Shown in pieces: positions 10,868-21,572 of a stretch of 56,562 nucleotides of DNA. The number at the start of each line of letters is the position of its first letter. Within the stretch, counting starts at the first letter, position 1. A program made the position numbers and the translations under genes. Location of the stretch: the NCBI RefSeq assembly GCF_002965065.1, contig NZ_PTRE01000087.1:1-56562 (forward strand), given 5' to 3'. Under the pieces are notes generated by a model. That model did not search any database. It saw only the letters and a list, made by a program, of their open reading frames with translations, and had not been told where the DNA came from. This stretch comes from Escherichia sp. MOD1-EC7003 (GTDB taxonomy: Bacteria; Pseudomonadota; Gammaproteobacteria; Enterobacterales; Enterobacteriaceae).

Positions 10868-12169
10868 ATGGCTCAGGAAATCGAATTAAAGTTTATTGTT
10901 AATCACAGTGCCATTAAGGCATTGCGTGACCATCTCAATACGCTGGGCGGCGAGCACCATGACCCCGTGCAGTTGCTGAATATTTATTACGAAACACCGG
11001 ATAACTGGCTGCGTGGGCACGACATGGGCTTACGTATTCGGGGCGAAAATGGTCGCTATGAGATGACCATGAAAGTCGCAGGAAGAGTAACAGGCGGCTT
11101 ACACCAGCGCCCGGAATATAACGTGGCGTTGAGCGAACCGACGCTCGACCTGGCGAAGTTACCGACGGAAGTCTGGCCTAACGGCGAATTACCTGCCGAT
11201 CTCGCTTCCCGCGTACAACCGCTGTTCAGCACCGATTTTTATCGCGAAAAATGGCTGGTGGACGTGGATGAGAGTCAGATTGAAATCGCTCTCGACCAGG
11301 GTGAGGTGAAAGCCGGTGAATTTGCTGAACCTATCTGCGAGCTGGAACTGGAACTGCTTAGCGGCGACACGCGCGCGGTGCTAAAACTGGCGAACCAACT
11401 GGTATCACAAACCGGATTACGCCAGGGCAGCCTGAGCAAAGCGGCACGTGGCTATCATCTGGCGCAGGGCAACCCTGCGCGTGAAATTAAACCCACCACC
11501 ATTTTGCATGTTGCGGCAAAAGCTGATGTGGAACAGGGGCTGGAAGCCGCGCTCGAGCTGGCGTTAGCGCAATGGCAGTATCATGAAGAACTGTGGGTAC
11601 GCGGCAATGATGCGGCGAAAGAGCAGGTGCTGGCAGCCATTGGCCTGGTCCGTCATACGCTGGTGCTATTCGGTGGCATTGTGCCGCGTAAAGCGAGTGC
11701 TCACTTACGTGACCTGCTGACCCAATGCGAAGCAACTATCGCTTCTGCGGTGTCTGCCGTGACGGCGGTCTACTCTACCGAAACCGCAATGGCGAAGCTG
11801 GCGTTGACCGAATGGCTGGTAAGCAAAGCCTGGCAGCCGTTTTTAGATGCCAAAGCACAGAGCAAAATCAGCGATTCCTTTAAACGCTTTGCCGATATCC
11901 AGCTTTCCCGCCATGCCGCTGAACTGAAAAGCGTTTTCTGCCAGCCGTTAGGCGATCGCTACCATGACCAGTTGCCGCGCCTGACGCGTGACATTGACTC
12001 AATACTGTTGCTGGCGGGTTACTACGATCCTGTCGTCGCGCAAGCCTGGCTGGAGAACTGGCAGGGGCTACGTCACGCTATTGCGACCGGGCAACGCATT
12101 GAAATTGAACATTTCCGTAATGAGGCAAACAATCAGGAACCGTTCTGGTTGCACAGCGGAAAACGTTAA
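10868..12169 (+). CDS. ygiF: Inorganic triphosphatase YgiF
   Basis: The 433-residue protein has an N-terminal CYTH domain, seen from the opening E-I-E-L-K-F (ExExK signature, residues 4-9) and further charged strands of the triphosphate tunnel. A helical CHAD domain occupies roughly residues 215-433. E. coli YgiF hydrolyses inorganic triphosphate. It lies 22 bp upstream of glnE on the same strand, suggesting co-transcription. Confidence 0.95.
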   Translation: MAQEIELKFIVNHSAIKALRDHLNTLGGEHHDPVQLLNIYYETPDNWLRGHDMGLRIRGENGRYEMTMKVAGRVTGGLHQRPEYNVALSEPTLDLAKLPTEVWPNGELPADLASRVQPLFSTDFYREKWLVDVDESQIEIALDQGEVKAGEFAEPICELELELLSGDTRAVLKLANQLVSQTGLRQGSLSKAARGYHLAQGNPAREIKPTTILHVAAKADVEQGLEAALELALAQWQYHEELWVRGNDAAKEQVLAAIGLVRHTLVLFGGIVPRKASAHLRDLLTQCEATIASAVSAVTAVYSTETAMAKLALTEWLVSKAWQPFLDAKAQSKISDSFKRFADIQLSRHAAELKSVFCQPLGDRYHDQLPRLTRDIDSILLLAGYYDPVVAQAWLENWQGLRHAIATGQRIEIEHFRNEANNQEPFWLHSGKR

Positions 12170-12191
12170 TCAGGCAAGGATAAAATCGCTT

Positions 12192-15032
12192 ATGAAGCTG
12201 CTCTCTTCACCGTTACAGCAGTACTGGCAGACCGTTGTTGAGCGGCTGTCAGCGCCTTTAGCCGAGGAATCACTTAGTGCACAGGCGAAGTCGGTACTTA
12301 CTTTCAGTGATTTTGTGCAAGACAGCGTAATTGCGCATCCAGAGTGGCTGACGGAACTGGAAAGCCAGCCGCCGCAGGCCGACGAATGGCAGCATTACGG
12401 CGTGTGGTTGCAGGATGCGCTCAGTAATGTGAACGACGAAACTGGGTTAATGCGCGAGCTGCGGCTGTTCCGGCGGCGCATTATGGTACGTATTGCCTGG
12501 GCGCAAACGCTGGCACTGGTTACTGAAGAGAGCATTTTGCAGCAACTGAGTCATCTGGCAGAGACGCTGATTGTCGCGGCGCGCGACTGGCTGTATGACG
12601 CTTGTTGTCGTGAGTGGGGAACGCCGTGCAATGCGCAGGGCGAAGCGCAACCGCTGCTGATTTTAGGTATGGGCAAACTGGGCGGCGGGGAACTGAATTT
12701 CTCCTCCGATATCGATTTGATTTTTGCCTGGCCGGAACATGGTTGCACGCAGGGCGGGCGCCGGGAATTAGATAATGCGCAGTTTTTTACCCGCATGGGC
12801 CAGCGGCTGATTAAAGTATTGGATCAACCGACGCAGGATGGCTTTGTCTATCGCGTAGATATGCGGCTGCGTCCGTTTGGCGAAAGCGGACCGCTGGTGT
12901 TGAGCTTTGCGGCGCTGGAAGATTATTACCAGGAGCAGGGGCGCGACTGGGAGCGTTACGCGATGGTCAAGGCGCGGATTATGGGCGATAGCGATGGCAT
13001 CTATGCTAACGAGTTGCGTTCGATGCTGCGTCCGTTTGTTTTCCGTCGTTACATTGATTTCAGCGTGATCCAGTCGCTGCGCAACATGAAGGGAATGATT
13101 GCCCGTGAAGTGCGCCGTCGTGGTTTGACCGACAACATCAAACTTGGCGCGGGTGGCATTCGCGAAATCGAGTTTATCGTCCAGGTGTTCCAGCTTATTC
13201 GCGGCGGGCGCGAACCGTCGCTGCAATCGCGCTCTTTGCTGCCCACTCTCAGTGCCATTGCCGCGCTGCATCTGCTTTCTGAAAACGATGCCGAACAATT
13301 GCGAGTGGCATATCTGTTCCTGCGGCGTCTGGAAAACTTGCTGCAAAGCATTAACGACGAACAAACCCAGACGCTTCCAGCCGATGAGCTTAACCGTGCG
13401 CGGCTGGCGTGGGCGATGGATTTTGCTGACTGGCAGCAACTGGCCGGGGTGCTGGCTGAGCACATGGTCAATGTACGCCGGGTATTTAACGAATTGATTG
13501 GCGACGACGAAAGCGAAACTCAGGAAGAATCGCTGTCGGAACAGTGGCGTGAGTTGTGGCAGGATGCGTTGCAGGAAGATGACACCACGCCAGTGCTGGC
13601 GCACCTTAGCGAGGACGAACGCAAACAAGTGCTGACGCTGATTGCCGATTTCCGCAAAGAGCTGGATAAGCGCACTATCGGGCCGCGTGGACGTCAGGTG
13701 CTCGACCATCTGATGCCGCATCTGCTAAGTGATGTATGTACGCGTGAAGATGCTGCTGTCACGCTGTCGCGCATTACGGCCTTGCTGGTGGGGATTGTTA
13801 CCCGCACCACCTATTTAGAATTGCTCAGTGAATTCCCGGCGGCGCTTAAACATTTGATTTCTCTGTGTGCCGCATCACCGATGATAGCCAGCCAACTGGC
13901 GCGTTATCCGTTATTGCTGGATGAATTGCTCGATCCAAATACCCTCTACCAACCAACGGCGACTGATGCCTACCGTGATGAACTGCGCCAGTATTTGCTG
14001 CGCGTACCGGAAGATGACGAAGAACAACAGCTTGAGGCGTTGCGTCAGTTTAAACAGGCGCAACTGTTACGTATTGCGGCGGCAGATATTGCCGGTACGC
14101 TGCCGGTAATGAAAGTGAGCGATCACTTAACCTGGTTGGCTGAAGCCATGATAGATGCCGTCGTACAGCAGGCGTGGGTTCAAATGGTTGCCCGCTACGG
14201 TAAACCGAATCACCTGAACGAACGCGAAGGGCGTGGTTTTGCGGTGGTTGGCTACGGCAAGCTGGGCGGCTGGGAGTTAGGCTACAGTTCCGATCTTGAC
14301 CTGATCTTCCTCCATGATTGCCCAATGGATGCGGTGACTGACGGCGAGCGGGAAATCGACGGGCGACAGTTTTATCTGCGTCTGGCGCAACGCATTATGC
14401 ATCTGTTCAGTACGCGTACTTCTTCCGGCATTTTGTATGAAGTGGATGCTCGACTGCGTCCATCCGGGGCGGCGGGAATGCTGGTTACTTCCGCAGAAGC
14501 GTTTGCCGATTATCAGAAAAACGAGGCCTGGACGTGGGAACATCAGGCGCTGGTGCGTGCGCGTGTCGTGTATGGCGATCCACAGCTCACCGCGCACTTT
14601 GATGCGGTGCGTCGCGAGATTATGACGCTGCCGCGTGAAGGTAAAACTCTGCAAACGGAAGTGCGGGAAATGCGCGAGAAAATGCGCGCTCATCTCGGTA
14701 ATAAACATCGCGATCGCTTTGATATCAAAGCCGATGAAGGTGGAATTACTGATATTGAATTTATTACGCAGTATCTGGTGTTGCGCTACGCTCATGAAAA
14801 ACCGAAGTTAACGCGCTGGTCAGACAACGTGCGTATTCTGGAACTGCTGGCGCAAAACGACATTATGGAAGAGCAGGAAGCGATGGCACTGACCCGTGCT
14901 TACACGACGCTGCGCGATGAACTTCATCATCTGGCATTACAGGAATTGCCGGGTCATGTACCGGAGGATTACTTCACCACAGAGCGTGATCTGGTGCGGG
15001 CAAGCTGGCAGAAGTGGCTGGAGGAAGAATGA
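12192..15032 (+). CDS. glnE: Bifunctional glutamine synthetase adenylyltransferase/adenylyl-removing enzyme
   Basis: The 946-residue enzyme attaches AMP to, or removes it from, glutamine synthetase in response to PII and glutamine. Two nucleotidyltransferase domains are visible. The removase half has [13 protein letters not shown] near residue 165; the transferase half has [13 protein letters not shown] near 695. The ATG at 12192 gives the standard length; the open frame runs upstream into ygiF without support. Followed at 47 bp by hldE. Confidence 0.97.
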   Translation: MKLLSSPLQQYWQTVVERLSAPLAEESLSAQAKSVLTFSDFVQDSVIAHPEWLTELESQPPQADEWQHYGVWLQDALSNVNDETGLMRELRLFRRRIMVRIAWAQTLALVTEESILQQLSHLAETLIVAARDWLYDACCREWGTPCNAQGEAQPLLILGMGKLGGGELNFSSDIDLIFAWPEHGCTQGGRRELDNAQFFTRMGQRLIKVLDQPTQDGFVYRVDMRLRPFGESGPLVLSFAALEDYYQEQGRDWERYAMVKARIMGDSDGIYANELRSMLRPFVFRRYIDFSVIQSLRNMKGMIAREVRRRGLTDNIKLGAGGIREIEFIVQVFQLIRGGREPSLQSRSLLPTLSAIAALHLLSENDAEQLRVAYLFLRRLENLLQSINDEQTQTLPADELNRARLAWAMDFADWQQLAGVLAEHMVNVRRVFNELIGDDESETQEESLSEQWRELWQDALQEDDTTPVLAHLSEDERKQVLTLIADFRKELDKRTIGPRGRQVLDHLMPHLLSDVCTREDAAVTLSRITALLVGIVTRTTYLELLSEFPAALKHLISLCAASPMIASQLARYPLLLDELLDPNTLYQPTATDAYRDELRQYLLRVPEDDEEQQLEALRQFKQAQLLRIAAADIAGTLPVMKVSDHLTWLAEAMIDAVVQQAWVQMVARYGKPNHLNEREGRGFAVVGYGKLGGWELGYSSDLDLIFLHDCPMDAVTDGEREIDGRQFYLRLAQRIMHLFSTRTSSGILYEVDARLRPSGAAGMLVTSAEAFADYQKNEAWTWEHQALVRARVVYGDPQLTAHFDAVRREIMTLPREGKTLQTEVREMREKMRAHLGNKHRDRFDIKADEGGITDIEFITQYLVLRYAHEKPKLTRWSDNVRILELLAQNDIMEEQEAMALTRAYTTLRDELHHLALQELPGHVPEDYFTTERDLVRASWQKWLEEE

Positions 15033-15079
15033 AGTATGGTATCATCGCGTACAAATTTTGAATCTCTCAGGAGACAGGA

Positions 15080-16513
15080 ATGAAAGTAACTCTGCCAGAG
15101 TTTGAACGTGCAGGAGTGATGGTGGTTGGTGATGTGATGCTGGATCGTTACTGGTACGGTCCCACCAGCCGTATCTCGCCGGAAGCGCCGGTGCCCGTGG
15201 TTAAAGTGAATGCCATCGAAGAACGTCCGGGCGGCGCGGCTAACGTGGCGATGAATATCGCTTCTCTCGGTGCCAATGCTCGCCTGGTCGGGTTGACGGG
15301 CATTGACGATGCGGCGCGCGCGCTGAGTAAATCCCTGGCCGATGTCAACGTCAAATGCGACTTCGTTTCTGTACCGACACATCCGACCATCACCAAACTG
15401 CGGGTGCTTTCCCGCAACCAACAGCTGATCCGTCTGGATTTCGAAGAAGGTTTCGAAGGCGTTGATCCGCAGCCACTGCACGAGCGGATTAATCAGGCGC
15501 TGAGTTCGATTGGCGCGTTGGTGCTTTCTGATTATGCGAAAGGTGCGCTGACAAGTGTGCAGCAGATGATCCAGCTGGCGCGTAAAGCAGGCGTACCGGT
15601 GCTGATTGATCCAAAAGGTACCGATTTTGAACGTTACCGTGGTGCTACGCTGCTGACGCCGAATCTCTCGGAATTTGAAGCTGTTGTCGGTAAATGTAAG
15701 ACCGAAGAAGAGATTGTTGAACGCGGCATGAAACTGATTGCCGATTACGAACTCTCTGCGCTGTTGGTAACCCGTTCCGAGCAGGGTATGACGCTGTTGC
15801 AACCGGCTAAAGGGCCACTGCATATGCCAACTCAGGCGCAGGAAGTGTATGACGTTACCGGTGCGGGCGACACAGTAATTGGTGTGCTGGCAGCAACGCT
15901 GGCGGCGGGTAAGTCGCTGGAAGAGGCTTGCTACTTTGCCAACGCGGCGGCTGGCGTGGTGGTTGGCAAACTGGGCACATCCACGGTTTCGCCGATTGAG
16001 CTGGAAAACGCAGTACGTGGACGTGCGGACACCGGTTTTGGTGTGATGACCGAAGAGGAGCTGAAGCTGGCCGTAGCGGCAGCGCGTAAACGCGGTGAAA
16101 AAGTGGTGATGACCAATGGCGTCTTTGACATCCTGCACGCCGGGCACGTCTCTTATCTGGCAAATGCCCGCAAACTGGGTGACCGCTTGATTGTCGCAGT
16201 GAACAGCGATGCCTCCACCAAACGCCTGAAAGGTGATTCCCGCCCCGTTAACCCGCTCGAACTGCGTATGATTGTGCTTGGCGCACTGGAAGCGGTCGAC
16301 TGGGTAGTGTCGTTTGAAGAAGACACGCCGCAGCGCTTGATCACCGCGATCCTGCCAGACCTGCTGGTGAAAGGTGGCGACTATAAACCAGAAGAGATCG
16401 CCGGGAGTAAAGAGGTCTGGGCCAACGGTGGCGAAGTGCTGGTGCTCAACTTCGAAGATGGTTGCTCGACCACTAACATTATCAAGAAGATCCAACTGGA
16501 TAAAAAAGGCTAA
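15080..16513 (+). CDS. hldE: Bifunctional heptose-7-phosphate kinase/heptose-1-phosphate adenylyltransferase HldE
   Basis: This 477-residue fusion makes ADP-heptose for the lipopolysaccharide inner core. The first ~318 residues are a ribokinase-family kinase (G-D-V-M-L-D-R-Y at the start and D-V-T-G-A-G-D-T near 260). The remainder is a nucleotidyltransferase with [10 protein letters not shown] carrying the HxGH site near 350. An AGGAGA ribosome-binding site precedes the ATG. Likely co-transcribed with ygiF and glnE. Confidence 0.97.
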   Translation: MKVTLPEFERAGVMVVGDVMLDRYWYGPTSRISPEAPVPVVKVNAIEERPGGAANVAMNIASLGANARLVGLTGIDDAARALSKSLADVNVKCDFVSVPTHPTITKLRVLSRNQQLIRLDFEEGFEGVDPQPLHERINQALSSIGALVLSDYAKGALTSVQQMIQLARKAGVPVLIDPKGTDFERYRGATLLTPNLSEFEAVVGKCKTEEEIVERGMKLIADYELSALLVTRSEQGMTLLQPAKGPLHMPTQAQEVYDVTGAGDTVIGVLAATLAAGKSLEEACYFANAAAGVVVGKLGTSTVSPIELENAVRGRADTGFGVMTEEELKLAVAAARKRGEKVVMTNGVFDILHAGHVSYLANARKLGDRLIVAVNSDASTKRLKGDSRPVNPLELRMIVLGALEAVDWVVSFEEDTPQRLITAILPDLLVKGGDYKPEEIAGSKEVWANGGEVLVLNFEDGCSTTNIIKKIQLDKKG

Positions 16514-16596
16514 CCGGAAAGCGAGTCGCAGATCTCGCTTTGTGTCTGGCAGGCCTATTGACGCTGTTGTTTTTTCAACCTAGAGTAAAGGAACAA

Positions 16597-16737
16597 GGGT
16601 AAGGGAGGATTTCTCCCCCCTCTGAATTGGTTGTTAATAAGCCTGGAAACTTACGAGTAACAACACAATCAGTATGATGACGAACTTCATCATAACCCTT
16701 TCCTTCTATAAGGCCCCTTCTTCGGGAGGGGCTTTCC
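16597..16737 (+). ncRNA. Sib antisense RNA (QUAD family)
   Basis: The plus strand carries the Sib pattern: a GGGTAAGGGAGG start, a middle segment fully antisense to a 19-codon toxin frame on the other strand, and a 3' hairpin GGCCCCTTC-TTCG-GGAGGGGC followed by TTTCCC. Sib RNAs block translation of the hydrophobic Ibs peptides. In K-12 two copies (sibD, sibE) sit between yqiK and hldE; here I find one. End points are estimated from the family pattern. Confidence 0.8.
16634..16693 (-). CDS. Ibs-type hydrophobic toxin peptide
   Basis: A 19-residue frame on the minus strand reads MMKFVIILIVLLLVSFQAY, closely matching the Ibs toxin family, which inserts into and depolarises the inner membrane when overproduced. 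It lies entirely opposite the Sib RNA. It begins with the tandem ATG-ATG usual for ibs genes. Whether it corresponds to ibsD or ibsE of K-12 cannot be decided from this window. Confidence 0.82.
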   Translation of the reverse strand: MMKFVIILIVLLLVSFQAY

Positions 16738-16931
16738 CGTTTCAGCCCCCTGCTGACTCCCCGATTGTTGATGAGCGCCAGACCTCGCGCAACGCTTTCC
16801 CAGAGGCAGTTTTCCCTTCCCCGAGCGGTCACGCAAAATGCTGCAACAACCTGATCATTTGCACCTTTTAGCGGAATGCAGATATAAAAAATCCCCGGCT
16901 TTTTGGGCCAGGGATGTTCATAGCTGGAAAT
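16738..16931. other. Non-coding gap between sib and yqiK
   Basis: No gene is supported. A GC hairpin at about 16891-16917 (AATCCCCGGC...GCCAGGGATG) lies immediately after the yqiK stop and probably terminates the yqiJ-yqiK transcript. Confidence 0.4.
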
Positions 16932-18593
16932 TTATTCTACGTTTTCTGCGACGGGAGTTGTTGAGGTTAAGGGGGAAGTCAATGCCGCCAGCGAGCCGCC
17001 TGAAACGCCAATTTCATTGAGCAAGGAGTCAATCAGCGGTGCCTGTGTGCGGTAAGAGAGTGCGGCAGACAATGCCTGTTCTGCCAGATTTCCTCCACCA
17101 ACGCGACCTGATGTTGCATCATCCGCAGCGCCGCCACGATTCAGCCCATCGACCTGAATAATTTTGATGCCGTCGATGGACTTCATTGGCTCAACGGATT
17201 TTTCAATTACCGCAGGCAGCGCCTGCAACAATGCCAGTTTGAATTTAAGGCTGGTTTGTTCATCAGAAAGTACGTTGATAGCGTCGTTCAACGCACGTTG
17301 TGCTTCTGCTTCTGCCAGACCCTTTTTACGCGTAGCTTCGGCTAACTCAACGATAGCTGCCGCCTGCATCTCTGCGGCTTCTTTTTCTGCTCTTGCCTGT
17401 ACAGTCAATTCAACTGCTTTGGTTTCTGCGTCTTGTGCGGCGGCAATCAGTGCCACTTGCTTGGCACGATCGGCTTCGGCTGTCTGGCGAGTGGTTTCTA
17501 CGTTTTGCTGGGCGCTTACCGCTTCTGCAAGTGCGAGATTGGCACGCGCTTCTGCCTGTGATTGTTGCTCTGATTTTGCCGCAATGGCGATTGATTTCGT
17601 CTGGTTGGCGATTTCGGTGACCTGTTGCTGTTCGATCTCTTTAATGCGAATTTCACGTTCGGCCTCAACTTTTCTGGAGCGGACGGCCTGCTCGCGGTCG
17701 ATTTCCGTTTCCTGGATCTGTCGTTCAGCCAGAATTCGCGTCTGCTCTGCTTCACGATGACGTTCAGCTTCAAAAGCCGCAATTTTCGCATTCTGCTCAG
17801 CGGTACGGGTTTTAACCTGCTGCTCCTGCTCAAGCGTCATAAACGCTTCTTGCTGTTCAATTTCCAGCTTGCGCGACAACGCATCACGGTTTTTCTCACG
17901 CACTGCGACTTCCACATCCTGTTCAACTTCGTTACGCTCGCGGCGACGGCGCTCTGTCTCCTGAGTCAGTTTGGTTAAACCTTCGGCATCAAAGGCATTG
18001 TTCGGATTGAAATGTTCTTTCGACGTCTGGTTAAAGTTGGTAAGTGAAACGCTTTCCAGTTCCAGGCCGTTTTTCGACAGATCTTCAGCTACGGTATTTT
18101 GTACTCCCTGCACGAAGTTCTCGCGGGTATCCTGTAACTCATGCATGGTCATTTGTGCTGCTGTCGCACGCAGGGCATCGACAAATTTATCTTCAACCAG
18201 CATACGTAAGTCTTCAGGTGACAGGGTGCGTTGCCCCAGCGTCTGGGCCGCAGTGGCAATCCCTTCTACTGAAGGTTTTACGCGCACAAAGAAAGCGACC
18301 ACGACATCGACGCGCATACGATCTTTCGTAATCAGGCTATCAATGGTTGAGCGGCTGACTTCCAGCTTCAGGGTATTCATATTAATGGGGATTATTTCAT
18401 GGAAAATTGGCATCACGATTGCGCCACCACTCATCACCACTTTTTGCCCACCTAAACCAGTACGAACAAATGCTTGCTCTGCCGAAGCGCGACGATAGAG
18501 CCTGGCGAAAATAATTCCAATAATAAACAGAATGCATACGGCAATAATTGCGGTAAACATCCAGGAGGGCACAGAACTAACAATATCATCCAT
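16932..18593 (-). CDS. yqiK: Flotillin-like inner-membrane protein YqiK
   Basis: The 553-residue protein has a single N-terminal transmembrane helix (about residues 12-34), a band 7/SPFH domain at roughly 35-230, and a very long Glu/Ala/Arg-rich coiled coil to about 450. This is the flotillin layout. Flotillins organise membrane microdomains; E. coli YqiK localises in foci. It follows yqiJ by 26 bp on the same strand, and the pair resembles NfeD-flotillin operons of other bacteria. Confidence 0.95.
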   Translation of the reverse strand: MDDIVSSVPSWMFTAIIAVCILFIIGIIFARLYRRASAEQAFVRTGLGGQKVVMSGGAIVMPIFHEIIPINMNTLKLEVSRSTIDSLITKDRMRVDVVVAFFVRVKPSVEGIATAAQTLGQRTLSPEDLRMLVEDKFVDALRATAAQMTMHELQDTRENFVQGVQNTVAEDLSKNGLELESVSLTNFNQTSKEHFNPNNAFDAEGLTKLTQETERRRRERNEVEQDVEVAVREKNRDALSRKLEIEQQEAFMTLEQEQQVKTRTAEQNAKIAAFEAERHREAEQTRILAERQIQETEIDREQAVRSRKVEAEREIRIKEIEQQQVTEIANQTKSIAIAAKSEQQSQAEARANLALAEAVSAQQNVETTRQTAEADRAKQVALIAAAQDAETKAVELTVQARAEKEAAEMQAAAIVELAEATRKKGLAEAEAQRALNDAINVLSDEQTSLKFKLALLQALPAVIEKSVEPMKSIDGIKIIQVDGLNRGGAADDATSGRVGGGNLAEQALSAALSYRTQAPLIDSLLNEIGVSGGSLAALTSPLTSTTPVAENVE

Positions 18594-18619
18594 TATTAAA
18601 TTTCCTTTGGATTAATAAA

Positions 18620-19249
18620 TTACAATATTTGGGGCCAGGGGTTGTTTTCTGCCAAATATCGCGTTGCAGAAAGTCGGCAAATAATTAACACTTTGTCTCC
18701 TTTAGTGAAAAACTTTCCTTCTTCAGGTTCCAGTAGTAAATAATGTATTTGGCCAAATTGATCGGTGAGTTTTCCTTCGCAGGGGTTACCTGAAGTGGCT
18801 TGATGACCGGTAATTAACGCCATGCTACCAATATACTCTTCTTCTGTAATGGCTGAGCTATAGTCGCGTGGAATCCAGGGCGCAACTATTTTACCGGTAT
18901 AATGCACTGTAATAATTGTGAACAGTAAACTGACAGGAACCACGAACAGGTTCGTGAGTGGTGATTGCCAGACCATGATGCAGGCATGCTGCAACAGGAT
19001 GCCAATAAGACCAAAAAAACCAGCGAGTAAGCAGAGAACGACGAGAGCTGGCAATCTTCCGATATTGAGATAATGAAGTGCCTGGCTAATATGACCTGTG
19101 GTTATGGAATCGTAATGGTCAAGATGCGCATCAAGAGCACCGGAGAGCATGTGACCGCAGATAAGTGCCAAAATTTCTAAAAGGCCGATCAAAAGTACAA
19201 AGGAAATAGCGAAAAGATAAGGGGTGTTATAGTCGGCGAATAAAATCAT
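18620..19249 (-). CDS. yqiJ: NfeD/OB-fold inner-membrane protein YqiJ
   Basis: The 209-residue protein has three to four hydrophobic helices in its first 125 residues and a C-terminal OB-fold-like domain (about 140-209) containing a G-K-L-T-D-Q-F-G turn. This is the usual partner of flotillin YqiK. First gene of the yqiJ-yqiK operon, divergent from glgS. No enzymatic role is known. Confidence 0.93.
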   Translation of the reverse strand: MILFADYNTPYLFAISFVLLIGLLEILALICGHMLSGALDAHLDHYDSITTGHISQALHYLNIGRLPALVVLCLLAGFFGLIGILLQHACIMVWQSPLTNLFVVPVSLLFTIITVHYTGKIVAPWIPRDYSSAITEEEYIGSMALITGHQATSGNPCEGKLTDQFGQIHYLLLEPEEGKFFTKGDKVLIICRLSATRYLAENNPWPQIL

Positions 19250-19318
19250 ATGTCACTCCAATGTCCATTTAGTGACGCAACATTCACTTCGGGATAGTTT
19301 CCTTGCTTACATTTGCTT

Positions 19319-19334
19319 GTGTTAATAATAACAC
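19319..19334. promoter_or_regulatory. Palindrome in the yqiJ-glgS gap
   Basis: GTGTTA-ATAA-TAACAC is a perfect 6-bp inverted repeat about 70 bp upstream of yqiJ. A separate CRP-like half site, AGTGTGATCA, lies at 19395-19404 toward glgS, which is known to be cAMP-CRP dependent. Binding of any factor here is inference. Confidence 0.35.
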
Positions 19335-19517
19335 GCGTCAGATAAGTTCTGGAAGAGAAAGTCTTTTAATCCGTTTTTTTATTTTTCACTAGAAAGTGTG
19401 ATCAGGGACAATATATTTACGCACGTTATGTTTAAAGGCTCTACACTGATTGGGGAATACTGAAATCAGAAAAAGCATATGGCCTTAAAAGGTATGCGAT
19501 AACCGGAGGATGTGCTT

Positions 19518-19718
19518 ATGGATCATAGTCTTAATTCCTTAAATAATTTCGATTTCCTGGCGCGTAGTTTTGCCAGAATGCACGCGGAAGGTCGTCCGGT
19601 CGATATCCTGGCCGTTACCGGTAACATGGATGAAGAACATAGAACCTGGTTTTGCGCACGTTATTCCTGGTATTGCCAACAGATGATGCAAACCAGAGAA
19701 CTTGAATTAGAACACTGA
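19518..19718 (+). CDS. glgS: Surface composition regulator GlgS (ScoR)
   Basis: The 66-residue acidic protein starts M-D-H-S-L-N-S-L and ends E-L-E-L-E-H, as in K-12. It was first linked to glycogen synthesis and later to repression of motility and type 1 fimbriae. ATG at 19518 has a GGAGGA ribosome-binding site 7 bases upstream, which decides against the earlier GTG at 19512. In K-12 the fimbrial genes ygiL-yqiGHI lie between glgS and ubiK; here the two are only 34 bp apart. Confidence 0.95.
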   Translation: MDHSLNSLNNFDFLARSFARMHAEGRPVDILAVTGNMDEEHRTWFCARYSWYCQQMMQTRELELEH

Positions 19719-19722
19719 TATT

Positions 19723-19745
19723 ACGGGCCGTCTGGCCCGTTTTTG
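19723..19745. terminator. Terminator between glgS and ubiK
   Basis: ACGGGCC-GTCT-GGCCCGT followed by TTTTGT is a strong hairpin in the 34-bp space between the convergent genes. Confidence 0.8.
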
Positions 19746-19752
19746 TGTTGCT

Positions 19753-20052
19753 TTATTCTGCTTTATCAATAGACGGGATAGCCGGAGGAGATTGAGGATC
19801 TGCTACTGGATTATTGCGCGCTTCCAGTTCATTGATGCGCTGTTCCAGTAATGCCAGTTTCTCACGAGTCCGTAACAGGACTTGCGTCTGAACGTCGAAT
19901 TCTTCGCGGCTTACCAGATCGAGACGCGTCAGCTGCGCTTGTAGGGCCTGGCGGATTTTTTTCTCCGCATCTTCCCCGAACTCCCTGATTCCTTTAGGCA
20001 TTGATTCGTGAACCTGGCGAGCGATTTGCTCAATTTTTTTCGGGTCAATCAT
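19753..20052 (-). CDS. ubiK: Ubiquinone biosynthesis accessory factor UbiK
   Basis: A 99-residue protein of the YqiC family: an amphipathic N-terminal half and a C-terminal coiled coil (about residues 45-80) that trimerises. It supports late steps of ubiquinone synthesis with UbiJ and binds lipids. Start at 20050-20052 (M-I-D-P-K-K) is the family start; the open frame extends 19 codons upstream. The Pro-rich tail (Q-S-P-P-A-I-P) differs between strains. Formerly yqiC. Confidence 0.93.
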   Translation of the reverse strand: MIDPKKIEQIARQVHESMPKGIREFGEDAEKKIRQALQAQLTRLDLVSREEFDVQTQVLLRTREKLALLEQRINELEARNNPVADPQSPPAIPSIDKAE

Positions 20053-20176
20053 TGTCGTTTCCCTGTACTGATAGGTGTTGAGTGTCATTGTAGTGCGATA
20101 AGGGTAAGTCATAAACCAGAATTATGTGAAGCTATGCGTTGCTGCCGCTAATCATTAGCGTTATAGTGAATCCGCT

Positions 20177-20322
20177 TATTCTCAGGGCGGGGCGAAATTC
20201 CCCACCGGCGGTAAATCAACTCAGTTGAAAGCCCGCGAGCGCTTTGGGTGTAAACTCAAAGGACAGCAGATCCGGTGTAATTCCGGGGCCGACGGTTAGA
20301 GTCCGGATGGGAGAGAGTAACG
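20177..20322 (+). promoter_or_regulatory. FMN riboswitch (RFN element) of ribB
   Basis: The conserved RFN blocks are in order: TTCTCAGGGCGGGG, CCCCACCGGCGGTAAATC, GCCCGCGAGCGC, AAAGGACAGCAGATCCGGT, and GTCCGGATGGGAGAGAG. The aptamer binds FMN and lowers ribB expression. The ~100 bases after it form the expression platform up to the start codon. In K-12 the same leader has been called sroG. Confidence 0.96.
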
Positions 20323-20425
20323 ATTCTGTCGGGCATGGACCCGCTCACGTTATTTTGGCTACATGCCACCACTCCTAAGACTGCCCTGATTCTGGTAACC
20401 ATAATTTTAGTGAGGTTTTTTTACC

Positions 20426-21079
20426 ATGAATCAGACGCTACTTTCCTCTTTTGGTACGCCTTTCGAACGTGTTGAAAATGCACTGGCTGCGCTGCGTGAA
20501 GGACGCGGTGTAATGGTGCTTGATGATGAAGACCGTGAAAACGAAGGCGATATGATCTTCCCGGCAGAAACCATGACCGTTGAGCAGATGGCACTGACCA
20601 TTCGCCACGGTAGCGGTATTGTTTGTCTGTGCATCACTGAAGATCGCCGTAAACAACTCGATCTGCCAATGATGGTAGAAAATAACACCAGCGCTTATGG
20701 CACCGGTTTTACCGTGACCATTGAAGCAGCTGAAGGTGTGACTACCGGTGTTTCTGCCGCTGACCGTATTACGACCGTTCGCGCAGCGATTGCCGATGGC
20801 GCAAAACCGTCAGATCTGAATCGTCCGGGTCACGTTTTCCCACTTCGCGCTCAGGCTGGTGGTGTACTGACACGTGGTGGTCATACTGAAGCGACTATTG
20901 ATCTGATGACGCTGGCCGGCTTTAAACCGGCTGGTGTGCTGTGTGAGCTGACCAATGACGATGGCACGATGGCTCGTGCGCCAGAGTGCATTGAGTTTGC
21001 CAATAAACACAATATGGCGCTCGTGACCATTGAAGACCTGGTGGCATACCGTCAGGCACATGAGCGTAAAGCCAGCTGA
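20426..21079 (+). CDS. ribB: 3,4-dihydroxy-2-butanone-4-phosphate synthase RibB
   Basis: The 217-residue enzyme turns ribulose-5-phosphate into the four-carbon unit of riboflavin plus formate. The acidic metal-binding loop [10 protein letters not shown] is at residues 33-42; the R-x-G-H motif near 132 and H-T-E near 153 complete the site. It is the monofunctional form, not fused to RibA. It is controlled by the upstream FMN riboswitch and ends with a clear terminator. Confidence 0.98.
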   Translation: MNQTLLSSFGTPFERVENALAALREGRGVMVLDDEDRENEGDMIFPAETMTVEQMALTIRHGSGIVCLCITEDRRKQLDLPMMVENNTSAYGTGFTVTIEAAEGVTTGVSAADRITTVRAAIADGAKPSDLNRPGHVFPLRAQAGGVLTRGGHTEATIDLMTLAGFKPAGVLCELTNDDGTMARAPECIEFANKHNMALVTIEDLVAYRQAHERKAS

Positions 21080-21110
21080 AAACCGCTGCTTAATTTACTG
21101 CGTTAATCAA

Positions 21111-21147
21111 GAAACCGAAGTTGTAGCTGGCTTCGGTTTTTATTTTT
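21111..21147 (+). terminator. Terminator of ribB
   Basis: AAACCGAAG and CTTCGGTTT form a stem around a short loop, followed by TTATTTTT. Confidence 0.8.
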
Positions 21148-21340
21148 CCCTGCTATGCAAGATGTTAATTCCGCTTCTATTTCTATGAGAAAGTTTCATT
21201 AATATCAGGCATTCTTTTCCATTATGATCAAAATCATATAATTGTTCCGTTATTATGCGACCATATGAATATATCCAAAAAAGGATATGTGAAATTTATG
21301 CGCTAAATGTTTAGTATTGTTAAATATTAAGGGTAAAAGG

Positions 21341-21511
21341 ATGTTTATCGCCTGGTACTGGATTGTATTGATTGCTCTGGTTGTGGTGGGTTATTTCCTG
21401 CATTTGAAACGTTATTGTCGGGCGTTTCGCCAGGACAGAGACGCACTGCTTGAAGCGCGGAACAAATACTTAAACAGTACGAGAGAAGAGACAGCCGAAA
21501 AGGTAGAATAG
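21341..21511 (+). CDS. Small single-span membrane protein, unrecognised
   Basis: A 56-residue frame begins M-F-I-A-W-Y-W and has one transmembrane helix at about residues 5-26. A charged cytoplasmic-type tail rich in Arg, Asp and Glu follows. An AAGGG ribosome-binding site lies 7 bases before the ATG; an upstream TTG at 21317 is less likely. It lies between ribB and zupT, with an AT-rich promoter region upstream. I cannot name it; it resembles many small inner-membrane stress proteins only in general layout. Confidence 0.65.
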   Translation: MFIAWYWIVLIALVVVGYFLHLKRYCRAFRQDRDALLEARNKYLNSTREETAEKVE

Positions 21512-21572
21512 GGCTTTAGTAAAGCTGGCAGAAGTTGTCCATACGTTGGACAACTTCTGATGTTGCTTTTAA

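Noticed and set aside
12768..13721. 317-codon open frame opposite glnE
   Set aside because: Antisense to glnE without start signals or recognisable domain.
14969..16495. 508-codon open frame on the minus strand opposite hldE
   Set aside because: Antisense to a clear gene, rich in His, Phe and Arg as shadow frames are, with no family motif.
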